From: an uncultured Eggerthellaceae bacterium
GTDB taxonomy: Bacteria; Actinomycetota; Coriobacteriia; Coriobacteriales; Eggerthellaceae
Reading direction: 5' to 3'
NCBI GenBank assembly: GCA_910585565.1
Contig: CAJUFC010000069.1
Span: forward strand, 1-11,091
Length of the DNA: 11,091 bases
Part shown: positions 6,698 to 11,091 of the stretch, one piece after another
Position numbering within the stretch: the first letter of the stretch is position 1
Layout: each line of letters starts with the position of its first letter
Position numbers and translations under genes: made by a program
Notes under the pieces: model-generated
Databases searched by the model: none
Told to the model about the DNA's origin: nothing
The model's input: only the letters and a program-made list of their open reading frames with translations

Positions 6698-6721
6698 ATT
6701 TATATACCCGCATGGTATATA
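6693..6721 (+). promoter_or_regulatory. Predicted promoter of the Rrf2 regulator gene
   Basis: The -35 TAGACA (6693-6698) matches TTGACA at five of six positions. A 17-bp spacer separates it from the -10 TATATA (6716-6721). Transcription would start near 6728, giving a short leader of roughly 23 nt to the ATG at 6751. Confidence 0.55.
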
Positions 6722-6728
6722 AAGTCAA
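6699..6728 (-). promoter_or_regulatory. Predicted promoter of iscS-iscU
   Basis: On the minus strand, -35 TTGACT (6728-6723) and -10 TATAAA (6704-6699) are separated by 18 bp. This puts the start near 6692 and gives a leader of about 55 nt. The elements are interleaved with the opposing promoter and both palindromes, so one bound repressor could block both directions. Confidence 0.55.
6701..6721. promoter_or_regulatory. Operator-like palindrome 2 in the iscS/Rrf2 intergenic region
   Basis: TATATACC (6701-6708) and GGTATATA (6714-6721) are perfect inverted copies around a 5-bp spacer. The site covers the regulator's -10 and spacer and lies between the iscS -35 and -10. Its half-site differs from that of palindrome 1, so the two may bind different proteins or different cluster states of one regulator. 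Confidence 0.6.
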
Positions 6729-6750
6729 CATCATTCTTACGAAAGGCGCT

Positions 6751-7176
6751 ATGAAGGTTTCGACAAAGACACGGTACGGCATGCGGTTCATGATCGACCT
6801 TGCCGAGCGATACGGCCAGGGATGCGTTCCCATGAAGGAGGTGGCCGAGCGGCAAGGCATTTCCAAGAAGTACCTCGAACAGGTGGTCGCCCCGCTCTCT
6901 GATGCAGGGCTTCTGTGCGTGTCGCGCGGACAGAAAGGCGGCTTTCAGCTGTCGCGCCCACCCGAAGAGATCACGCTGGCCGACGTGGTCGAGGCGAGCG
7001 AGGACGGCATCGAGATACTGAACTGCCTGGGCTGCCTCACCGCCTGCGAGCGTGAGGAAGGATGCGCCTCCCGCGAAGTATGGGGCGGCATGCAGGAAGC
7101 CATCGATGCGTACCTGCGCCAGCGCACCCTGGCCGACATCATCGAGCGCGCCTCTGGCAGCCCCTGCCCGGCCTAA
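6751..7176 (+). CDS. Rrf2 family transcriptional regulator (IscR-like)
   Basis: The 141-residue product has the Rrf2 winged helix: MKVSTKTRYGMRFM at the start, the recognition segment ISKKYLEQVV (37-46) and the wing SRGQKGGFQLSRP (58-70). The sensing region holds Cys92, Cys95, Cys99 and Cys105 (NCLGCLTACEREEGC). Cys92, 99 and 105 approximate the three [2Fe-2S] cysteines of E. coli IscR (92, 98, 104). The fourth IscR ligand, a His three residues after the last Cys, is replaced by Arg108. ATG 6751 is chosen over ATG 6712 because it matches the family N terminus and has AAAGG just upstream; 6712 lies inside palindrome 2. It probably represses iscS-iscU and itself when cluster is plentiful. Other Rrf2 types (NsrR-like, CymR-like) cannot be fully excluded. 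Confidence 0.9.
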   Translation: MKVSTKTRYGMRFMIDLAERYGQGCVPMKEVAERQGISKKYLEQVVAPLSDAGLLCVSRGQKGGFQLSRPPEEITLADVVEASEDGIEILNCLGCLTACEREEGCASREVWGGMQEAIDAYLRQRTLADIIERASGSPCPA

Positions 7177-7226
7177 GCCGGCTCGCTCGCGCGCCCGGCC
7201 GGCACATGCCCGGGCAGCAGCTTAGG
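7172..7226. terminator. GC-rich inverted repeats between convergent genes, candidate bidirectional terminator
   Basis: CCTAAGC (7172-7178) and GCTTAGG (7220-7226) are inverted copies, each holding a stop codon of one of the two convergent genes. Inside, GCCCG (7193-7197) pairs with CGGGC (7211-7215), and GGC/GCC closes an ACAT loop after a 3-nt bulge. A longer-range pair, CTGCCCGG (7164-7171) with CCGGGCAG (7210-7217), is an alternative. There is no T-tract, so the terminator function is tentative. Confidence 0.45.
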
Positions 7227-7542
7227 AAATGGCTCGATAGAAGCAGCTCGTCTCCCCGGTATGGCAGGCTGGCCCCGCCGGCTCGACCAAGGCCAACAGC
7301 GTATCGGCGTCGCAGTCGTACCGCAGCTCTTTCACCTTCTGCGTGTTGCCGCTCGTGGCGCCCTTGTGCCACATCTCTTGGCGGCTCCTCGACCAGAAGA
7401 CCGTCTCTTTGATGTCAATCGTCTGCCTCACGGCCTCTTCGTTCATCCACGCCATCATCAGGACCTGCAGCGTATGTGCATCCTGCACGATGCACGGTAT
7501 GAGGCCCTGCTCGTTATACCGCAACGCGGGTAGATTGGTCAC
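7222..7542 (-). CDS. hisI: Phosphoribosyl-AMP cyclohydrolase
   Basis: This 106-residue enzyme opens the purine ring of phosphoribosyl-AMP, the third step of histidine synthesis. The signature FWSRSRQEMWHKGATSGN (49-66) is present. The Mg site is D76, D78 and D80 in YDCDADTLL, and the Zn cysteines are C77, C93 and C100 (PACHTGETSC). It is a stand-alone HisI with no fused HisE pyrophosphohydrolase domain, and hisE does not follow it; the next gene is convergent. The start is GTG 7542, supported by GGAGG about 5 nt upstream that overlaps the hisF stop. It is the last gene of the hisAFI unit, 9 bp after hisF. Confidence 0.95.
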   Translation of the reverse strand: MTNLPALRYNEQGLIPCIVQDAHTLQVLMMAWMNEEAVRQTIDIKETVFWSRSRQEMWHKGATSGNTQKVKELRYDCDADTLLALVEPAGPACHTGETSCFYRAIS

Positions 7543-7551
7543 GAAGCCCTC

Positions 7552-8316
7552 CTATAGCCGTACGGGAATCCCATGCTTGCGCATGTCTTGCTTTACCTGG
7601 CGCACCGTCAGCTCGCCGAAGTGAAAGACGCTGGCAGCAAGGACGGCGTCAGCCTCTCCCTCGAGAATGCCCTCGGCAAAATGCTCGAGCTTTCCCACGC
7701 CGCCGCTGGCGATAACGGGAATCTCCACGGCACGAGCAACCGCCCGCGTCAGCGCGCAGTCGAACCCCTCTCGGGAGCCGTCGCGATCCATGCTGGTAAG
7801 CATGATCTCGCCCGCGCCTCGACGCGCCACCTCTTTTGCCCACTCGACCGCATCTAGCCCGGTGGCCGTGCGGCCGCCAGCAACATACACCTCCCACTTG
7901 TTCGGGTTGTCCGCACGACGCTTGGCGTCAATGGCCACGATGATGGCTTGGGTGCCGAACGCCTCGGCTGCCAGCGTGACCACGCGCGGGTCCTTCACGG
8001 CGGCTGAGTTGATGGAGACCTTGTCGGCACCAGCCGCTATCATGGTGCGCACGTCGTCGATGCTGCGAAAGCCGCCGCCGACCATATATGGCAGATGCAG
8101 CTGCTCGCTCGCCCTGCTCGCGAGGTCCACCGTTGTCGCTCGGTCGTCGCTGGTAGCCGTGATGTCCAGGAAGATGACCTCGTCGGCCCCCTCCTCGTCG
8201 TAGCGGCGGGCAAGCTCGATGGGGTCGCCCGCATCACGCAGGTTGACGAAGTTGACGCCTTTGACCACGCGGCCATCTTTGACGTCCATGCAAGGTATGA
8301 CGCGCTTCGTCAGCAT
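7552..8316 (-). CDS. hisF: Imidazole glycerol phosphate synthase subunit HisF
   Basis: The 254-residue (beta/alpha)8 barrel is the cyclase subunit. With ammonia from HisH it turns PRFAR into imidazole glycerol phosphate and AICAR. Both catalytic aspartates sit at canonical positions: Asp11 in CMDVKDG and Asp130 in VAIDAKR. The phosphate-binding segments MVGGGFRS (78-85) and IASGGVGK (202-209) mark the two half-barrels. Length is typical. The ATG shares one base with the hisA stop (TAATG), implying translational coupling, and only a weak GAG-containing Shine-Dalgarno is visible. Its partner gene hisH lies on the other side of hisA, separated by the internal promoter. Confidence 0.97.
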   Translation of the reverse strand: MLTKRVIPCMDVKDGRVVKGVNFVNLRDAGDPIELARRYDEEGADEVIFLDITATSDDRATTVDLASRASEQLHLPYMVGGGFRSIDDVRTMIAAGADKVSINSAAVKDPRVVTLAAEAFGTQAIIVAIDAKRRADNPNKWEVYVAGGRTATGLDAVEWAKEVARRGAGEIMLTSMDRDGSREGFDCALTRAVARAVEIPVIASGGVGKLEHFAEGILEGEADAVLAASVFHFGELTVRQVKQDMRKHGIPVRL

Positions 8317-9095
8317 TACAGCTCGATCGGCTTTTCGAGGCTGTCAAGATAGCCCGCATCCGTGCGGAGGGTGCCCTTGCAGGCCGCCACGCCATCAGCG
8401 ACCGTGAAGCCGCCCTCATAGAGAGCCCGGCCAGCTATGACGCCCTCGATGGCTTGGGACACCCGGGCCAGCTCGAGGATGTCCCGGGTCGAAGCGATGC
8501 CGCCGCTGGCGATGACAGGGTTGCTGAATGCCTGGAACATCTCGACGTAGGCGGCAGGAGCGATGCCCGTCTGCATGCCGTCGCGCGCGATGTCCGTATA
8601 CACGAGGTGCTCGTATCCGAGCGTCGCCATGCGTGAGGCCAGCTCAAGCGCCGATATCTCAGCTCCTTGCACCCAGCCCTCGACCTTCACGTCGCCGTCT
8701 TTCGCGTCTATCCCGCACACGACCGCATCAGGCCCGAACTCCTCGATGGCAGCCTGGGCAAAGTCGGGGTCGCGCACGAGAGCAGTGCCGAGAATCACCC
8801 GGTCGGCGCCGGTGTCGAGGATGCGACGAGCCGTGTCGAGCGTGCGTATGCCCCCGCCCACCTCGACATGCAGCTGCGTGCGCCTGAGGATGGCCGTGAC
8901 GACGTCAATGTTGGCGGCATCTCCCGAGCGCGCCCCATCGAGGTCGACGACATGGATCCACTCAGCCCCCTGCTCCTCGAACAGTTGGGCCTGCAACGCC
9001 GGGTCGTCGTGATACACCGTGACCCTGGAGTAGTCACCGCGCTCAAGCCGAACAGCGCGTCCGTCAAGTATGTCTATCGCTGGCAGCAGATACAT
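8316..9095 (-). CDS. hisA: ProFAR isomerase HisA
   Basis: The 259-residue (beta/alpha)8 enzyme performs the Amadori isomerisation of ProFAR to PRFAR, the substrate of HisF. It begins MYLLPAIDILDG, with catalytic Asp8; the second Asp is Asp130 in CGIDAKDG, followed by VKVEGW (136-141). YTDIARDGM (166-174) and SGGI (197-200) complete the usual signatures. An ATG eight codons upstream (9119) is in frame, but 9095 fits the family start and has GAGGAAGG about 8 nt upstream. Some actinobacteria use a HisA/TrpF bifunctional enzyme (PriA). The motifs here read as ordinary HisA, and dual function cannot be judged from this window. It is first in the hisAFI unit, behind its own promoter. Confidence 0.96.
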   Translation of the reverse strand: MYLLPAIDILDGRAVRLERGDYSRVTVYHDDPALQAQLFEEQGAEWIHVVDLDGARSGDAANIDVVTAILRRTQLHVEVGGGIRTLDTARRILDTGADRVILGTALVRDPDFAQAAIEEFGPDAVVCGIDAKDGDVKVEGWVQGAEISALELASRMATLGYEHLVYTDIARDGMQTGIAPAAYVEMFQAFSNPVIASGGIASTRDILELARVSQAIEGVIAGRALYEGGFTVADGVAACKGTLRTDAGYLDSLEKPIEL

Positions 9096-9138
9096 GGTCG
9101 CACCTTCCTCAAAAAGCATTCCGTCCCGACAAGCTGCA

Positions 9139-9213
9139 CAAACAAATGTTTCGGTGTGGCTTGACTTTCGTACGTTTGTTCGTTAGTATAGCCATTGCTC
9201 GAACATTTGTCCA
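9139..9213. promoter_or_regulatory. Three phased operator-like boxes at the hisA promoter
   Basis: Plus-strand 14-mers are CAAACAAATGTTTC (9139-9152), CGTACGTTTGTTCG (9169-9182) and CGAACATTTGTCCA (9200-9213). Each approximates CGAAC-N4-GTTCG, and the middle box has one mismatch. Centres are 30 and 31 bp apart, close to three helical turns. One box covers the -35, one the predicted start site and one the leader. The form resembles Gram-positive LexA boxes, but a his-specific repressor is equally possible. Confidence 0.5.
9185..9213 (-). promoter_or_regulatory. Predicted promoter of hisA-hisF-hisI
   Basis: The minus-strand -35 TGGACA (9213-9208) and -10 TATACT (9190-9185) each match consensus at five of six positions, with 17-bp spacing. 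Transcription would start near 9178, giving a leader of about 80 nt. It lies in the 123-bp gap after hisH, the only sizeable gap in an otherwise compact cluster. Confidence 0.6.
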
Positions 9214-9218
9214 CATCA

Positions 9219-9857
9219 TTATCGAGATTCTGCAAGCTCTGAAAAGTTCTTCAACAAGCGGGCACCCGCCGAAGAGCTCTTCTCTGGATGAAATTGTACG
9301 CCGAAGACGTTCTCGCATTGCACCGCCGAGGGAAATGTGACCGAATGCTCTGTTTCGGCAATGGTGTATGCACTGGCCGGCGCGCAGTAGCTATGCGTGA
9401 AATAGAAATGCTCGTCTGGCGCTATGCCGGCAAACAAAGGAGAGGAGGACACCTGGCTCACGGAGTTCCACCCCACATGGGGAATCTTATACGTCTGCCC
9501 TCCTGCATCGAGCTTCGGCAGAGCATTCACGACGCCTGGCAGGATGCCCAGCCCTGGCGTCGGGTCGCCTCCCGCGACATGCTCGCTGCCCCCCTCGAAG
9601 AGCAAGTGAAGACCAAGGCAGATGCCGAGAAACGGCACGCCGGCAGCTATGCGCTCCTTGACAACAGAAGATATGCCCAGCTCGTTGAGGGTACCCATGG
9701 CGTCCGCAAAGGCGCCCACGCCCGGCAGCACCAGCGCCCCCGCATCTGCGATGCGGCGCACGTCGTCGCTGACGACCACATCGGCCCCGTGCGCCGCCAG
9801 CCCGCGCTCGACAGACCGAATGTTGCCCTTGTGATAGTCGATGATGACGGTCTTCAC
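9219..9857 (-). CDS. hisH: Imidazole glycerol phosphate synthase subunit HisH (glutaminase)
   Basis: The 212-residue class I glutamine amidotransferase releases ammonia that is channelled into HisF. The triad is present: Cys80 in GICLGLH, and His190 and Glu192 in VQFHPEKS. PGVGAF (45-50) and IPHVGWN (125-131) are conserved HisH segments. Two positions depart from common sequences: the usual Gln after the nucleophile elbow (GICLGxQ) is His84, and the N terminus reads IDYHKGN where DYGxGN is more usual. The start is GTG 9857, overlapping the hisB TGA stop by 4 nt (GTGA), with AAGGG about 6 nt upstream. The overlap indicates translational coupling to hisB. Confidence 0.96.
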   Translation of the reverse strand: MKTVIIDYHKGNIRSVERGLAAHGADVVVSDDVRRIADAGALVLPGVGAFADAMGTLNELGISSVVKERIAAGVPFLGICLGLHLLFEGGSEHVAGGDPTPGLGILPGVVNALPKLDAGGQTYKIPHVGWNSVSQVSSSPLFAGIAPDEHFYFTHSYCAPASAYTIAETEHSVTFPSAVQCENVFGVQFHPEKSSSAGARLLKNFSELAESR

Positions 9858-10447
9858 AGCATGCCCTTGGTGGTGGGCAGCACATCAGATGCCCGCTCGT
9901 CTATGGCAACGGCGGCCCGCAGCGAACGTGCGCATGCCTTGAATGCAGCCTCTATGAGGTGATGCGCGTTCTCTCCAGCCAGCTGACGCATGTGTAGCGA
10001 TATCCCCGCATTCGCGGCAAACGCCACGAAGAACTCCTTTGCGAGCTGCGTGTCAAAGCTTGCGATGGCGTCTATGGGCACGTCCATGTCCCAGTACAGC
10101 TGCCCGCGCCCCGAGATGTCCATGGCGCACAGCACCAGCGCCTCGTCCATCACGATCGCCTTGTCCGAGAAGCGCACGATGCCGCGCTTGTCCCCCAGTG
10201 CCTCAGCCACCGCCTGTCCCAGCACGATGCCTGTATCCTCTACGCTATGATGGGCGTCTATCTCGATATCGCCATCCGTCCTCACCGTGAGGTCGAACAG
10301 CCCGTGTCTCCCGAAGGCGTTCAACATATGGTCGAAAAACGGCACCTTCGTGCTGATGTCGGTGACGCCACTGCCGTCCAAGTCAAGCGAGATGCGAATG
10401 TCCGTCTCGCTCGTCGTGCGCGATATGCTCGCTCTGCGTTCAGGCAT
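9854..10447 (-). CDS. hisB: Imidazoleglycerol-phosphate dehydratase
   Basis: The 197-residue enzyme dehydrates imidazole glycerol phosphate to imidazole acetol phosphate using di-Mn sites. The metal-binding repeats are DAHHSVED (64-71) and NAHHLIEA (160-167), with FFDHML (37-42) and the C-terminal DVLPTTKGML (188-197) also conserved. It is monofunctional: there is no N-terminal histidinol-phosphatase domain as in E. coli HisB, so that activity must be encoded elsewhere. ATG 10447 has AGGAG about 5 nt upstream and lies 8 bp after hisC. Confidence 0.97.
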   Translation of the reverse strand: MPERRASISRTTSETDIRISLDLDGSGVTDISTKVPFFDHMLNAFGRHGLFDLTVRTDGDIEIDAHHSVEDTGIVLGQAVAEALGDKRGIVRFSDKAIVMDEALVLCAMDISGRGQLYWDMDVPIDAIASFDTQLAKEFFVAFAANAGISLHMRQLAGENAHHLIEAAFKACARSLRAAVAIDERASDVLPTTKGML

Positions 10448-10455
10448 GGCGGCTC

Positions 10456-11091
10456 CTATCTCTTCCTCATCACGAAGTCTCTCAGGGCTGACAGAAACGC
10501 GTCGTTTTGCTCAGGCGTCCCGATGGTCACCCGCAGCATGCCTTCCAAATGCGGCGCGGAGCTGAAGTCGCGGACGAGGATGCCTCTGTCGTAGAGGGAG
10601 CGCCACGCCTCGCCCGCGTCTTCGACCGAAAACAGTATCCAGTTCGAGTCGCTGGGGCACGGCGCCACGCCAGGAATGCTCTTGAGGCCCCTCATGACGC
10701 GCTCGCGCTCCTCGATGATCATGGTGATCACTGGCTCGAACTGGGCGCGATTGGCATACACCACGCACCCGATGGCCTGGCTGACGGCGTCGACCGAGTA
10801 GGGCTGCCGCACCTTGAGGTATTCGCGAATCACCTGAGGGTGCGCCAAGATGTATCCCAAGCGAACGCCTGCCAGGGAAAACGCCTTGGAGAAGGTGCGC
10901 AGGATGACGAGGTTGTCATTGCGCTCCAGAAGCGGACGCGAGGTGGTGCGCGAGAACTCGAAGTACGCCTCGTCCATCATGACGAGAGCGTCCGTCGCAC
11001 CCAGCAGCTCCTCCACGAACTCTTGCCGCGCACGGCACCCAGTCGGGTTGTTCGGACTCGCGATGATCGTATAGTCTATCGGCTCGCTCTC
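10456..11091 (-). CDS. hisC: Histidinol-phosphate aminotransferase, C-terminal part (runs off the window)
   Basis: The open frame continues to the last base, so the start lies outside the window; 211 residues are visible. This PLP fold type I aminotransferase converts imidazole acetol phosphate and glutamate to histidinol phosphate. Visible signatures are SPNNPTG near the window edge (about 11038-11058), DEAYFEF around 10970, and TFSKAFSLAGVRLGY, whose Lys (codon near 10887) is the Schiff-base lysine. The C terminus with RDFSS, LRVTIGTPEQND and a final FVMRKR is typical of HisC. It ends in TAG, 8 bp before hisB. HisC-like enzymes can be confused with other class I/II aminotransferases, but the his-operon position supports this call. 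Confidence 0.93.
   Translation of the reverse strand, partial: ESEPIDYTIIASPNNPTGCRARQEFVEELLGATDALVMMDEAYFEFSRTTSRPLLERNDNLVILRTFSKAFSLAGVRLGYILAHPQVIREYLKVRQPYSVDAVSQAIGCVVYANRAQFEPVITMIIEERERVMRGLKSIPGVAPCPSDSNWILFSVEDAGEAWRSLYDRGILVRDFSSAPHLEGMLRVTIGTPEQNDAFLSALRDFVMRKR

Noticed and set aside
6637..6699. Longer N terminus of IscS from ATG 6699
   Set aside because: It would begin within the predicted promoter/operator, and the family start YLDNASTTP fits ATG 6636.
9096..9178. His leader peptide or attenuator ahead of hisA
   Set aside because: No short frame with a run of His codons and no terminator/antiterminator pair is visible in the leader.

Overview
The window comes from a high-GC bacterium. 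The GC-rich codon use, GTG starts, tight overlapping his genes and the mix of gene families suit an actinobacterium, most likely class Coriobacteriia (Eggerthella/Slackia-like). That placement is an inference from style and family mix; no marker gene is present.

Left part (1-2698): two convergent accessory genes. On the plus strand is an AAA ATPase of the AAA_14/DUF4143 type, preceded by a 39-bp imperfect palindrome. On the minus strand is a Fic-domain AMPylase with an N-terminal inhibitory motif and a C-terminal winged helix. Fic lies downstream of a large polytopic membrane protein (2770-4755, DUF6020/GT-C-like). That protein carries a cysteine-rich hexapeptide repeat in a cytoplasmic loop and ends in a hairpin containing its stop codon.

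Middle (4801-7176): an iron-sulfur cluster assembly locus. The cysteine desulfurase (iscS/nifS type) and the scaffold (iscU) run on the minus strand. A divergent Rrf2/IscR-type regulator with a four-cysteine cluster runs on the plus strand. The 114-bp divergent intergenic region holds two perfect palindromes and good -35/-10 elements in both directions, which suggests autoregulation and repression of iscS-iscU by a cluster-sensing repressor. The membrane protein follows iscU by 45 bp and may be co-transcribed.

Right part (7222-11091, all minus strand): histidine biosynthesis in the order hisC (partial, running off the window) - hisB - hisH - [123-bp gap] - hisA - hisF - hisI. The genes are tightly packed or overlapping (hisB/hisH 4 nt, hisA/hisF 1 nt) except for the gap before hisA. 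The gap holds a near-consensus minus-strand promoter and three similar CGAAC-N4-GTTCG-like boxes spaced 31 and 30 bp centre to centre. The products cover the HisI, HisA, HisH/HisF, HisB and HisC steps; hisG, hisE and hisD are not in the window.

No RNA genes, insertion sequences, CRISPR arrays or gene-free stretches over 300 bp were found. The most unusual observations are the phased boxes at the hisA promoter, the Cys hexapeptide repeat, the palindrome before the DUF4143 ATPase, and an Asp-to-Asn change in that protein's nuclease-like motif.
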